Origin: Sphaerimonospora sp050942215
GTDB lineage: Bacteria > Actinomycetota > Actinomycetes > Streptosporangiales > Streptosporangiaceae
Length of the DNA: 64,000 nt
Assembly: GCF_050942215.1 (NCBI RefSeq)
Contig: NZ_CP192056.1
Location: forward strand, 5,146,001-5,210,000
Direction of reading: 5' to 3'
Shown here: positions 15,391 to 24,353 of the stretch, piece after piece
How the letters are laid out: each line of letters begins with the position of its first letter
How positions within the stretch are numbered: position 1 is the stretch's first letter
Program-made: the position numbers and the translations under genes
The notes under the pieces: generated by a model
Databases searched by the model: none
What the model was told of the DNA's origin: nothing
What the model saw: the letters and a program-made list of their open reading frames with translations, nothing else

Positions 15391-17751
15391 GTGATCAAGC
15401 ATCCGGCCTTCGTCGTCGAACCCTGGTCGGTGCGGGAATGCCGGCTGCACATGGACGTGCTGGCGCAGACCGAGTCGGTGTTCGCGCTGTCCAACGGGCA
15501 CATCGGGCTGCGGGGCAACCTCGACGAGGGCGAGCCGCACGGGCTGCCGGGCACCTACCTCAATTCCGTGTACGAACTGCGGCCGATGCCGTACGCCGAG
15601 GCGGGCTACGGATATCCGGAATCCGGACAGACCGTGGTAAACGTGACCAACGGCAAGCTGATCAGGCTGCTGGTCGACGACGAACCCTTCGACGTCCGGT
15701 ACGGCACGCTGCACGAGCACGAGCGGATCCTCGATCTCCGCGCGGGCACCCTCACCCGGAGGGTCCACTGGACCTCGCCCACCAAGGGTGAGATCCGCAT
15801 CACCTCGACGCGACTGGTGTCGTTCACCCACCGCGCGGTGGCGGCCGTCCGCTACGAGGTCGAGCCGGTCGACCGTACGCTGAAGGCGGTGGTGCAGTCG
15901 GAACTGGTGGCCAACGAGACCCTGCCGGAGTCAGGCCCCGACCCGCGCACGGCGGCCGTGCTGAAGCAGCCCCTGGCCGTGGAGGAGAACCTGCCGGTGA
16001 CGGGCGGGGTCTCCGTCATGGTCCACAGCACCAGGACGAGCCGGCTGCGGGTGGCGGCCGGAATGTGGCACGACGTCGACGGCCCGGAGGACACGCGGGT
16101 CGAGGCCGACGGCCGCGAGGACGTCAGCCGGGTGACCGTCGCCACCTGCCTCGACCCGGGGCAGCGGCTGCGGCTGACCAAGCTCTTCGCCTACGGCTGG
16201 TCGGCCCAGCGTTCCCGGCCCGCCATGCACGACCAGGTCGTGGCCGCGCTCGCCGCCGCCCGGCTGGCCGGTTGGGACGGTCTGTGCGCCGAGCAGCGGC
16301 GGTTCCTCGACGAGTTCTGGGCCGGCGCCGACGTGGAGGTCGAGGGCGACCCGGAGGTGCAGCAGGCCGTACGCTTCGGGCTGTTCCATCTGCTGCAGGC
16401 CGGCGCGCGTGCCGAGGAGCGGCCCATCCCGGCCAAGGGGCTGACCGGCTCGGGCTACGACGGGCACACCTTCTGGGACACCGAGACCTTCGTGCTTCCC
16501 GTGCTGACCTACACCCATCCCCGACCGGTCGCCGACGTGCTGGCGTGGCAAAAATCGATCATGCCGATGGCGGAGGAGCGCGCGACACAGTTCGGGCTGG
16601 AGGGCGCCGCCTTCCCCTGGCGGACGATCAACGGCGAGGCGGGCTCCGGATACTGGCCGGCCGGCACCGCGGCGTTCCACGTGAACGCCGACATCGCGGA
16701 GGCGGCCACCCGGTACGTCGACGCGACCGAGGACGTGGAGTTCGAGCGTGAGACCGGACTGCCGCTGCTCGTCGCGACCGCCCGGCTGTGGTCCTCCCTC
16801 GGGCATCACGACGTCGAGGGGAACTTCCGGATCGACGGGGTGACCGGTCCCGACGAGTACAGCGCCGTCTCGGACAACAACGTATATACGAATCTGATGG
16901 CCCGGCGGAACCTGCGCGCCGCCGCCGAGGCGGCCATCCGCCACCCGGATCTGGCCGAGCGGCTGGGGGTGACGCTGGAGGAGACGGCGAGATGGCGGGA
17001 CATCGCCGCCGCGATGTTCATCCCGTACGACGAGCGGCTGGGGGTGCACCCGCAGAGCGAGGGGTTCACCCGGCACGCGGTCTGGGACTTCGCCGCCACC
17101 AAGTCCGACCGGTACCCGCTGATGTTGCACTTCCCCTACTTCGATCTCTATCGGAAGCAGGTGGTCAAGCAGGCCGACCTCGTGCTGGCCATGCACCTGT
17201 GCGGCGACGCGTTCACGCCCGAGCAGAAGGCGCGTGACTTCGCCTATTACGAGGCGCTGACCGTCCGCGACTCGTCGCTGTCGGCCTGCACGCAGGCGGT
17301 GCTCGCCGCCGAGGTCGGGCACCTGGAGCTCGCGTACGACTATCTCGGCGAGGCGGCGCTGGTGGACCTGCGCGACCTGGCGCAGGACGCACGCGGCGGC
17401 GTCCACATGGCCTCACTTGCCGGAGCCTGGATCGCGCTGGTCGACGGGTTCGGCGGAATGCGTGCGGGCGGCGGCCGGATCCGCTTCGCCCCGAGACTGC
17501 CCTCGGGCATCACCCGGCTGGGCTTCCGCCTGCGTTACCGGGGGCGCCGCCTGCGGGTGAAGATCACCCGGGGCACGACGAGCTACCACCTGCTGGACGG
17601 CCCGCCGCTGCCGCTGGCCCACCACGGCGAGGAGTTCGTTCTCAACGAGCATCCGGCGACCCGGCAGAACCCGCCGCCGCCCGCCCCGCTCCCGCTGATC
17701 CGGCAGCCACAGGGCCGTGAACCCACCCCCCGCCGCACCCAGATCTGCTGA
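15391..17751 (+). CDS. Glycoside hydrolase family 65 (maltose/trehalose/kojibiose-type phosphorylase)
   Basis: A 786-residue intracellular enzyme with an N-terminal beta-sandwich (about 1-290), an (alpha/alpha)6 catalytic barrel with the substrate loop GSGYDGHTFWDTETFVLP, and the motif VTGPDEYSAVSDNNVYTN carrying the catalytic acid (Glu near 489), followed by a C-terminal beta domain. It phosphorolyses an alpha-glucosyl disaccharide to beta-glucose-1-phosphate; specificity cannot be read from sequence. Start GTG follows GGGAGG. It is coupled to the beta-phosphoglucomutase-like gene upstream. The last 35 residues are Pro-rich, and the stop is followed by a C-rich tract and a palindromic repeat element. 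Confidence 0.9.
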   Translation: MIKHPAFVVEPWSVRECRLHMDVLAQTESVFALSNGHIGLRGNLDEGEPHGLPGTYLNSVYELRPMPYAEAGYGYPESGQTVVNVTNGKLIRLLVDDEPFDVRYGTLHEHERILDLRAGTLTRRVHWTSPTKGEIRITSTRLVSFTHRAVAAVRYEVEPVDRTLKAVVQSELVANETLPESGPDPRTAAVLKQPLAVEENLPVTGGVSVMVHSTRTSRLRVAAGMWHDVDGPEDTRVEADGREDVSRVTVATCLDPGQRLRLTKLFAYGWSAQRSRPAMHDQVVAALAAARLAGWDGLCAEQRRFLDEFWAGADVEVEGDPEVQQAVRFGLFHLLQAGARAEERPIPAKGLTGSGYDGHTFWDTETFVLPVLTYTHPRPVADVLAWQKSIMPMAEERATQFGLEGAAFPWRTINGEAGSGYWPAGTAAFHVNADIAEAATRYVDATEDVEFERETGLPLLVATARLWSSLGHHDVEGNFRIDGVTGPDEYSAVSDNNVYTNLMARRNLRAAAEAAIRHPDLAERLGVTLEETARWRDIAAAMFIPYDERLGVHPQSEGFTRHAVWDFAATKSDRYPLMLHFPYFDLYRKQVVKQADLVLAMHLCGDAFTPEQKARDFAYYEALTVRDSSLSACTQAVLAAEVGHLELAYDYLGEAALVDLRDLAQDARGGVHMASLAGAWIALVDGFGGMRAGGGRIRFAPRLPSGITRLGFRLRYRGRRLRVKITRGTTSYHLLDGPPLPLAHHGEEFVLNEHPATRQNPPPPAPLPLIRQPQGREPTPRRTQIC

Positions 17752-17778
17752 CCCCCCCCCACCCCCTCCCCCGCCCCC

Positions 17779-18013
17779 GTGATCTTGCGAATACTCGCAG
17801 GCACCCCCGTTCACCTGGGCGAACCCCTTCCGTGATCTTGCAGAAACTCGCACCCATAGCCTCCTACCAGGGAAAACATCCTCCGTGATCTTGCAGTGCA
17901 AGATCACGGAGGACAAACCCCCAGGCAGGCGGCGCCACCTGCGAGTTTCTGCAAGATCACGGAAGGTGAACGAGCAGGTCAACAACCATCTCTGCGAGTA
18001 TTCGCAAGATCAC
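17779..18013. repeat. Empty palindromic repeat element, perfectly mirrored
   Basis: Cores on the plus strand start at 17779, 17832 and 17885; inverted cores start at 17897, 17950 and 18003, all 53 bp apart within an arm. The outer units read GTGATCTTGCG-AATA-CTCGCA and the second pair GTGATCTTGCA-GAAA-CTCGCA; each left unit equals the inverse complement of its right partner although the two pairs differ from each other. The centre (17881-17911) is a perfect palindrome with 15-base arms and one central base. It lies between the convergent GH65 and metallo-hydrolase genes. Confidence 0.8.
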
Positions 18014-19083
18014 GGGGAAGGGGGGAACCACAGGTCGGGGTCACCCGGCTCGCCGGGCACGCGGGTGAGCAGCCCACGAGCCTCCAACCAGACGAGATGC
18101 GCGAGCGTCTCGTTGTTCGCGGTCCGCCGCATGTGGAGCGGGATCGTCTCCCACGGCCTCGACCAGGACAGCCGGGTGGCGATGTCCCAGCAGGTCAGAC
18201 CGGGTGATTCCGCCACGGCGCGCTCGATCTCGGCCAGCCGCTCCTCATGGTGAGCGATCACATAGTCGATCCGCGCGGCCAGCTCGAGGAAGCGGAACTC
18301 ATGGGCGGGCAGCACCTCGTCCACGTCGAGCCCGCCGACCTCGCGCAGGGAGCCGAGGTAGTCCGCGAGTGGGTCCGGCCCGGATTGGGGATGCGCGGCG
18401 ACATGGGGCGTGATCTTCGCGAGCACGTGGTCGCCGGAGAAGAGGAGCTTCCGCTCGGCCTCCACGAAGCACAGGTGGCCCGGCGTGTGCCCGGGAGTCC
18501 ACAGCGCCCGCAGATCCCAGCCGGGCAGATCGAGCCGTTCGCCGTCCTCGATGAGCCGGTCCGGCATGACCATCGCGACGAGATCGCGGACCGACTTCGA
18601 CGCCTGGGCCAGTTCGTCAGCGGTGAGGCCGGGCACCCCGCACCTGACGAGCTGCTTTCGCTGCAGCTCGATCAGGGAGAGCATGGCGTTCTCGTCATAG
18701 CGGTCGTGCAGGAGGCGGGCGTCCGCCTCGTGCAGGCCGATCCACGCGCCGGATCCCTCGCGTACGCGTCCGGCCAGGCCGTAGTGGTCGGGATGCATGT
18801 GCGTGACCAGCACGCTCTTGACGTCGCCGATCTCATATCCGGCGGTCCGCAGCCCGGCCACGAGCGCGGCGTACGCCTCATCGGTGTTCCAGCCGGCGTC
18901 GACGATCGCCACGCCGCCGGGGATCTCGAGGGCGTAGACCAGGACGTATCGCAGCGGGTTGATCGGGATCGGCACCGGGATCGACCACAGGCCGGGCCGT
19001 ACCCGCTCGACCTGCGGCAACGCTCCATCGAACCAGGCGGCACGCTGCTCCGCGCTCGCCGCCGTCACAAAGTTCCCCGCCAT
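18010..19083 (-). CDS. MBL-fold metallo-hydrolase
   Basis: A 357-residue metallo-beta-lactamase-fold hydrolase. The zinc motif THMHPDHYGLAG (HxHxDH) lies near residue 95, with TPGHTPGHLCF near 205 and FSGDHVL near 225 giving further ligands; the C-terminal winged-helix-like part (LAEIERAVAESPGLTCWDIATRLS) is typical of LACTB2-like members. The ATG at 19083 follows AGGGG; an upstream GTG at 19116 would add 11 residues. Substrate unknown, perhaps a thioester or nucleic acid. The final TGA is supplied by the rightmost core of the repeat element at 18003-18013. Confidence 0.85.
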   Translation of the reverse strand: MAGNFVTAASAEQRAAWFDGALPQVERVRPGLWSIPVPIPINPLRYVLVYALEIPGGVAIVDAGWNTDEAYAALVAGLRTAGYEIGDVKSVLVTHMHPDHYGLAGRVREGSGAWIGLHEADARLLHDRYDENAMLSLIELQRKQLVRCGVPGLTADELAQASKSVRDLVAMVMPDRLIEDGERLDLPGWDLRALWTPGHTPGHLCFVEAERKLLFSGDHVLAKITPHVAAHPQSGPDPLADYLGSLREVGGLDVDEVLPAHEFRFLELAARIDYVIAHHEERLAEIERAVAESPGLTCWDIATRLSWSRPWETIPLHMRRTANNETLAHLVWLEARGLLTRVPGEPGDPDLWFPPSP

Positions 19084-19147
19084 CCGCCCCTGCACCCCTC
19101 TCTCGGCCCCGATCACGCTCGATTGTGCCTCTCAACCGAATTTCGTT

Positions 19148-20419
19148 CTACAAGGGGTCCCCGAATGCCGGCCGCAGGGCGGGCAGTCGCAGGTAGAGAA
19201 GGGCAGAGCCGAGCATGACCACAGCGGCGGCCGCCCAGGCCACGCCGACGCCGGCGGCGTTCGCGAGCGGTGCCAGGGCCACCGACGAGAGCATGGCGCC
19301 GAACTGCAACTGGAGCGAGTCGACCGACATCACGGTCGCCCGTCGGCCGGAGGCGACCCTACGGTGGATCAACTCGCCGCGCAGCAGCTCGACGACCGAG
19401 GCCCCTGCGAAGATCAGGACGTACGCGACGCCCGCCGCGACGATCCCCGCCCGGCCGGTGAGCCCCGCCGAGGCGGCCAGCGCGGCGACCGCCCCGGCGA
19501 CGACGATCGTCGCCAGCACGGCGGCCCGCACCGACCCTCCGGCGAGGCGGGCTACCGCCGGGGCGGCAAGACTTCCCACCGCGTTGGCGGCGAAGCCGAG
19601 GGCGGTGACCACGGCGTAGGTCGCGCTCGCCGTGTCCGCCCGGCCCGTGAGCGCGGCCAGCCGCCCGGGGGTCAGCAACTCGATCCCGTTGAGCATCACG
19701 CCGGAGGCGACGGACACCAGCAGGAGCCGCCCGAGCCCGCGGTCGGTCAGCCCGAGGCGGATCCCGTCCACGATCGTCGCCGGCACGTCGCGCATCACCT
19801 CCGCCACGCGCCCCCGTGCCCCGCTAACGGCCACGGCTGTCCGGGTCTCCGGCATCGCCCACAGCACGGTGACCAGAAGGACGACGGCCGCTCCCGCCGC
19901 CGCCCAGAAGGGCACGGCGAGGGCGTCGCCGCGTGTGACGAGCGGGAGGAGCCCACCGGTCAGCGCGCCGACGGCGAGGGCGACGGCCCCCGCTGTCGCG
20001 CCCACGGCCAGTCCCGGTTTGAGGTCGGCCTCCGGCCCCTCGGCCGCCTGCAGCGCGTCGACGTACCACGCCTGGGCCGGTCCGCTCGACAGCGCCCGGG
20101 CGACGCCCTTCAGCATCGAGGCCGCGAGGAACGGCCAGAACGAGCCGGCCAGCGCCATGGTGACCAGCCCGACCACGTTGACGGCCGCGGAGACCGCCAG
20201 CACCGCCCGCCGCCCGATGACGTCGGCGAGGCCACCGGTGGGAAGCTCCAGGACGACGACGACGGCCGAGTAGGCCGCGAAGACGAGGCCGATCTGGGCG
20301 ATGTCCAGCCCCCGGACGGACATGAGCAGCACCATCGGCGCCATCGTCAGCCCCAGGGGCAGCCACGTCAGGAACTGGATCAGCGCGTACCGCCGCCGGG
20401 CCGCCTCCGACGACGTCAC
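19148..20419 (-). CDS. MFS transporter
   Basis: A 423-residue membrane protein with about twelve hydrophobic helices. The major-facilitator loop 2-3 signature is present as GGLADVIGRRAVLAVSA near residues 60-75, and the family-typical intermediate region is rich in Ala/Gly/Val. It resembles drug-efflux permeases. The GTG start overlaps by four bases with the stop of an ArsR-like regulator gene directly upstream, so the regulator and the exporter form a coupled operon. Substrate unknown. Confidence 0.88.
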   Translation of the reverse strand: MTSSEAARRRYALIQFLTWLPLGLTMAPMVLLMSVRGLDIAQIGLVFAAYSAVVVVLELPTGGLADVIGRRAVLAVSAAVNVVGLVTMALAGSFWPFLAASMLKGVARALSSGPAQAWYVDALQAAEGPEADLKPGLAVGATAGAVALAVGALTGGLLPLVTRGDALAVPFWAAAGAAVVLLVTVLWAMPETRTAVAVSGARGRVAEVMRDVPATIVDGIRLGLTDRGLGRLLLVSVASGVMLNGIELLTPGRLAALTGRADTASATYAVVTALGFAANAVGSLAAPAVARLAGGSVRAAVLATIVVAGAVAALAASAGLTGRAGIVAAGVAYVLIFAGASVVELLRGELIHRRVASGRRATVMSVDSLQLQFGAMLSSVALAPLANAAGVGVAWAAAAVVMLGSALLYLRLPALRPAFGDPL

Positions 20420-21030
20420 TCTCCCGCCTCGGCGTCGGCGGACCGGCCGGAAGGGCCGGGTACGTCTTCGGCCGGGCGGGGATAGGCGGCGAAGAAGACC
20501 GACAGAACGCGGGCGTCGGGATTGTCCCGATCCCGGTCGTCCGCCTCACGCAGCAGCGCCGAGACCGTCTCGTACAGCGAGGTCAGCGTCGCCGGCGACA
20601 GCCGTACGAGCATGTCCGACATCCCGACCGCCTCGGTCCACTCCTCCCTCCAGGACTCCCGCTCACGCTCGAAGGTCTCCACCTGCGTGATCAGCGTCTC
20701 GAGCTGACGTCGCCGGAGGAAGGCCGCGGCCTCCCGGCCCTGGAGGGTCGCGGACATCTCGGCGTCGCTCCACGAGGTGAGCATGTGGACCGCCCGCCAT
20801 CGCCGCTCCCGCCGGTCACGCTGCTCCGGGTCCTGCTCGACGAACCCGTACCGGGCGAGCTGCCGCAGGTGATAGCTCGTCGATCCAGAGCTCTCCCCGA
20901 AGCGCGCGCCCAGCTCTGTAGCGGTCGCCGGGCCGTCCATCCGCAGCGCACCCAGCAGCCGCACCCGCAGCGGGTGCGCCACCGCCTTCAGCGTCCGGGG
21001 ATCCCGCACCTGGAAGACCTCGTGATCCAT
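20416..21030 (-). CDS. ArsR-like winged-helix transcriptional regulator
   Basis: A 204-residue protein. The N-terminal winged helix reads LKAVAHPLRVRLLGALRMDGPATATELGARFGESSGSTSYHLRQLARYGFVEQ (given here in part by its key pieces: AHPLRVRLL, TATELGARF, STSYHLRQL), typical of HTH_20/ArsR regulators. The rest (residues 85-175) is an acidic and basic helical region, probably for dimerisation or effector binding; no metal-binding cysteines are seen. It is translated just ahead of an MFS exporter, suggesting control of that exporter. GCTTTGCAAAGC at 21069, 39 bp upstream of its start, is a candidate operator. Confidence 0.85.
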   Translation of the reverse strand: MDHEVFQVRDPRTLKAVAHPLRVRLLGALRMDGPATATELGARFGESSGSTSYHLRQLARYGFVEQDPEQRDRRERRWRAVHMLTSWSDAEMSATLQGREAAAFLRRRQLETLITQVETFERERESWREEWTEAVGMSDMLVRLSPATLTSLYETVSALLREADDRDRDNPDARVLSVFFAAYPRPAEDVPGPSGRSADAEAGE

Positions 21031-21068
21031 GACACCCCTCCCGATACGGAAAGTACATTACAAAAGTT

Positions 21069-21080
21069 GCTTTGCAAAGC
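21069..21080. promoter_or_regulatory. Palindrome upstream of the ArsR-like gene
   Basis: GCTTTGCAAAGC is a perfect 12-bp palindrome, flanked by a further half copy CTTTGCA at 21084-21090. It lies 39 bp before the regulator's ATG and is a candidate autoregulatory operator. Confidence 0.4.
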
Positions 21081-21203
21081 TTCCTTTGCAGAAATGAAAA
21101 TTTCAGTCACCGAGCGGACAACATCACGGTCAGAGCGGTCCCACCCGGGCGAGTCGTTGACGCCGGATGAAGCACAGCGGAAACATCTAGGCGCTCACCG
21201 ATT

Positions 21204-21217
21204 TGGGAGCGCTCCCA
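21204..21217. promoter_or_regulatory. CebR box (cellulose utilisation operator)
   Basis: TGGGAGCGCTCCCA is identical to the 14-bp palindrome bound by the LacI-family repressor CebR in Streptomyces, which is released by cello-oligosaccharides. It sits 17 bp before the GTG of the GH9 cellulase, between the promoter and the ribosome site. Confidence 0.85.
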
Positions 21218-21234
21218 CATCCCCGAGGAACACT

Positions 21235-23775
21235 GTGCTCAGAAAATTCAGCATCCTCGCCGTCGCCGCGCTGGCCGCCACCTGTCTGAACGGGTTGCCG
21301 GCCGCCGCTGACGCCGACGGGCCGGAACAGATCCCGAACGGCACCTTCGATACGACCACCGACCCCTGGTGGCACACCGGCAACCTCGAATTCGCGCTCA
21401 CGGACGGGCGGCTCTGCACCGATGTGCCGGGCGGCACCGTCAACCCATGGGACGCGATCGTCGGCATCAACGACATCCCCCTGGTGAAGGACGAGACCTA
21501 CGCCTTCGGCTTCTTCGCCACGGGCACCCCCGCCAAGGTCGCCCGCGCGTACGTCCAGCTCCCGGTCGATCCTTACACGCAGTACATCTCCGCCGCCCCC
21601 GAGGTCAGCGTCTCGGGCAACGCCTACACCTACACGTTCACCTCACCCGTCGACCTGCCGGACGCCCAGGTCGTCTTCCAGCTCGGCGGCAGCGCCGAGC
21701 CGTGGCGATTCTGCGTGGACGACGTCTCGCTCAGGGGCGGGGCCGAGCCCGAGGTCTACCAGCCGGACACCGGTCCCCGGGTCCGCGTCAACCAGGTCGC
21801 CTACCTGCCCAAGGGCCCCAAGAACGCGACCCTGGTCACCGACGCGACCGAGGCACTGCCCTGGCGGCTCGAGAACGCCGACGGCGAGACGGTCGCGCAG
21901 GGCACCACCGAACCGCGCGGGGTCGACGCCAGCTCCGGCCAGAACGTCCACTCCATCGACTTCGGCTCGTACGTCACGGCCGGCACGGACTTCACACTCA
22001 CCGCCGACGGCGAGACCAGCCACCCGTTCGACATCAAGGCCGACGCCTACGCCGACCTCAAGCTCGACGCGCTGAAGTTCTACTACACCCAGCGCAGCGG
22101 CATCGAGATCGACGACGCCCTGCGTCCCGGGTACGGCAGGCCCGCCGGGCACATCGGGGTCGCCCCCAACCAGGGCGACACCGACGTCCCCTGCCAGCCG
22201 GGGTTGTGCGACTACCGGCTCGACGTCTCCGGCGGCTGGTACGACGCCGGCGACCACGGCAAGTACGTCGTCAACGGCGGCATCTCGGTGGCCCAGCTCA
22301 TGAGCGAGTTCGAGCGGACCAAGAACGCCCCGACCGCCAAGGCCATCGGCAGCCTGAACATCCCCGAGAGCGGCGACGCGGTCCCCGACATCCTCGACGA
22401 GGCCCGCTGGGAGCAGGAGTTCCTGCTGAAGATGCAGCGGCAGGACGGCATGGTCCACCACAAGATCCATGACGAGAACTGGACCGGTCTGCCGCTGCTG
22501 CCCCACCTCGACCCGCAGAAGCGCGAGCTGCACCCGGTGTCGACGGCGGCCACCCTCAACCTCGCCGCCACCGCCGCCCAGGCCGCCCGGCTGTTCGCAC
22601 CGTACGACTCGGACTTCGCGGCCCAGAACCTGACGGCGGCGAAGAAGGCCTGGGCCGCGGCCAAGGCCAACCCCGCCCTCTTCGCCGACCCGGCCGACGG
22701 CACCGGCGGCGGCGCCTACAACGACTCCAACGTCGAGGACGAGTTCTACTGGGCGGCCGCCGAGCTCTACATCACCACCGGCGAGAACGAGTTCAAGGAC
22801 TTCGTGCTCGCCTCGCCGCGCCACACGGCCGACATCTGGGGCACGGGCGGCGCCATGGACTGGGGCAACGTCGCGGCGCTCGGCCGCATCGACCTGGCCA
22901 CCGTGCCCAACAACCTGCCCGGCCGCGACGACGTGCGCGAGTCCGTGATCGCCGGCGCGGACAAGTACCTCGCGACGGTCGAGGCCCACCCGTACGGCCT
23001 GCCGTACAACCCGGCGACCTATGAGTGGGGATCCAACAACCTGGTCATCAACAACGCGATCGTCATGGCCGCGGCCTACGACATCACGGGAGAGATCAAG
23101 TATCGCGACGGCGTGCTGGAGAGCATCGACTACATCCTCGGCCGCAACGCGCTCAACCAGTCCTACGTGACCGGCTACGGCGAGGTGGCGTCGAAGAACC
23201 AGCACAGCAGGTGGTACGCCCACCAGCTGGACACCTCGCTGCCCAACCCGCCGCGCGGCACGCTCGCCGGCGGCCCCAACTCCGGAATCCAGGACCCGGT
23301 GGCCCAGGCGAAGCTGGACGGCTGCAAGCCGCAGTTCTGCTACATCGACGACATCGAGTCGTGGTCGACCAACGAGCTGACCATCAACTGGAACTCCCCG
23401 CTGTCGTGGATCTCGGCGTTCATCGCCGACCAGGGCGACGGCGCCGTGCCGGCCGCTTCGACCTGCAAGGTGACCTACACCGTGCACGGCTCCTGGCCGG
23501 ACGGCTTCACCACCCAGGTGACGCTCGAGAACACCGGAGAGAAGGCGATCGACGGCTGGTCGCTGAAGTGGTCGTTCCTCAGCGGGCAGAAGGTCGTCCA
23601 GGACTGGAACGCCTCGCTCGCCCAGCAGGGCGCGACCGTCACAGCGACCGACGTCACGTACAACAAGAAGATCATGCCGGGCCAGTCGGTGACGTTCGGC
23701 TTCAACGGCGCCTCGGCGCCCGGGCCCAACCCCGTGCCCGACCTGTTCCTCCTGAACGGCGCCGCCTGTGCCTGA
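21235..23775 (+). CDS. Secreted GH9 cellulase with N-terminal CBM4-type and C-terminal CBM2 modules
   Basis: An 846-residue exported endoglucanase. A signal peptide (about 1-25) is followed by a CBM4/9-like module (IPNGTFDTTTDPWW to CVDDVSLRGG, about 30-165), an Ig-like CelD_N domain (VRVNQVAYLPKGPKNATLV, about 185-270) and the GH9 barrel. Its catalytic base is in GGWYDAGDHGKYVVNGG and the acid in STNELTINWNSPLSW. A CBM2-type module begins at CKVTYTVHGSWPDGF and ends at NGAACA, with terminal cysteines. The GTG start follows GAGGAA. It hydrolyses beta-1,4-glucan outside the cell, and the CebR box at 21204 places it under cello-oligosaccharide induction. Confidence 0.93.
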   Translation: MLRKFSILAVAALAATCLNGLPAAADADGPEQIPNGTFDTTTDPWWHTGNLEFALTDGRLCTDVPGGTVNPWDAIVGINDIPLVKDETYAFGFFATGTPAKVARAYVQLPVDPYTQYISAAPEVSVSGNAYTYTFTSPVDLPDAQVVFQLGGSAEPWRFCVDDVSLRGGAEPEVYQPDTGPRVRVNQVAYLPKGPKNATLVTDATEALPWRLENADGETVAQGTTEPRGVDASSGQNVHSIDFGSYVTAGTDFTLTADGETSHPFDIKADAYADLKLDALKFYYTQRSGIEIDDALRPGYGRPAGHIGVAPNQGDTDVPCQPGLCDYRLDVSGGWYDAGDHGKYVVNGGISVAQLMSEFERTKNAPTAKAIGSLNIPESGDAVPDILDEARWEQEFLLKMQRQDGMVHHKIHDENWTGLPLLPHLDPQKRELHPVSTAATLNLAATAAQAARLFAPYDSDFAAQNLTAAKKAWAAAKANPALFADPADGTGGGAYNDSNVEDEFYWAAAELYITTGENEFKDFVLASPRHTADIWGTGGAMDWGNVAALGRIDLATVPNNLPGRDDVRESVIAGADKYLATVEAHPYGLPYNPATYEWGSNNLVINNAIVMAAAYDITGEIKYRDGVLESIDYILGRNALNQSYVTGYGEVASKNQHSRWYAHQLDTSLPNPPRGTLAGGPNSGIQDPVAQAKLDGCKPQFCYIDDIESWSTNELTINWNSPLSWISAFIADQGDGAVPAASTCKVTYTVHGSWPDGFTTQVTLENTGEKAIDGWSLKWSFLSGQKVVQDWNASLAQQGATVTATDVTYNKKIMPGQSVTFGFNGASAPGPNPVPDLFLLNGAACA

Positions 23776-23866
23776 GCGCCTGCCGACAAAGGGGTTCGGT
23801 CGCTGAGGCCGGAACCGGGGATGGCCTAGGAGAAACTCTTTCCGGGTAATCCCCTGCGGACGGGAG

Positions 23867-23921
23867 CGGGCTCCTGGGTAGCTGAGGTGCTGTCTTACGC
23901 AACTCGGCGACCAGGAGCCCG
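23867..23921. repeat. 11-bp inverted repeat with 33-base loop
   Basis: CGGGCTCCTGG at 23867 and its complement CCAGGAGCCCG at 23911 form a stem downstream of the cellulase stop. It may act as a terminator or be the end of a decayed insertion sequence, since a transposase remnant starts 60 bp further on. Confidence 0.45.
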
Positions 23922-23982
23922 TTGTCGTCTGTCCACACGCCCGCGCGCCGAGCGCCGGCGATCGTGCCCCACCGGGGAGATC

Positions 23983-24210
23983 GTCAAGCGCTCCGACGAC
24001 GTTCGTGGCTTCGTCATGCTGCCCCGCAGGTGGATGGTGGAATGAACCTTCGCCTGGCTGACGCGTTGCCGGCGACTGGTGCGCATCTACGAACGCAAGC
24101 CCGAGCATCACGAGGCCCTGATCTGGTGGGCCACCGTGCAATGGTCTCACCGGGGCTACATCGACAAGATCGAATCAGCCCTCTACGGACCCGTACCCAC
24201 GAGCACGTGA
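23983..24210 (+). pseudogene. IS5-family transposase C-terminal remnant with in-frame stop
   Basis: Translation gives VKRSDDVRGFVMLPRRWMVE, then a TGA stop, then TFAWLTRCRRLVRIYERKP and HHEALIWWATVQWSHR. This is the DDE C-terminal region of IS5-type transposases, where the stop replaces the conserved Arg of the motif VERTFAWL (CGA to TGA). The N-terminal two thirds are missing and the downstream tail has diverged. The rest of 23776-24353 holds no other recognisable gene. Confidence 0.8.
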
Positions 24211-24353
24211 GCCTTCGTCAGCAGGCTCTCAGGGATTGGTCAGACCGCGTTCCGGCGAGCGCGGAATTCTCAGGTGCTTGCGATCTTAACGTTCTACGTG
24301 AGACGGTCAACGAAAAATTATCGCCCCGACGCTTTTGTCGACAGGAGCTGGAG

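Noticed and set aside
17779..18013. CRISPR-like look of the 21-bp repeats with 32-bp intervals
   Set aside because: There are only three units per arm, the arms are inverted, the intervals share sequence between loci (for example ACCTG and CTTCC), and no cas gene or leader is present.
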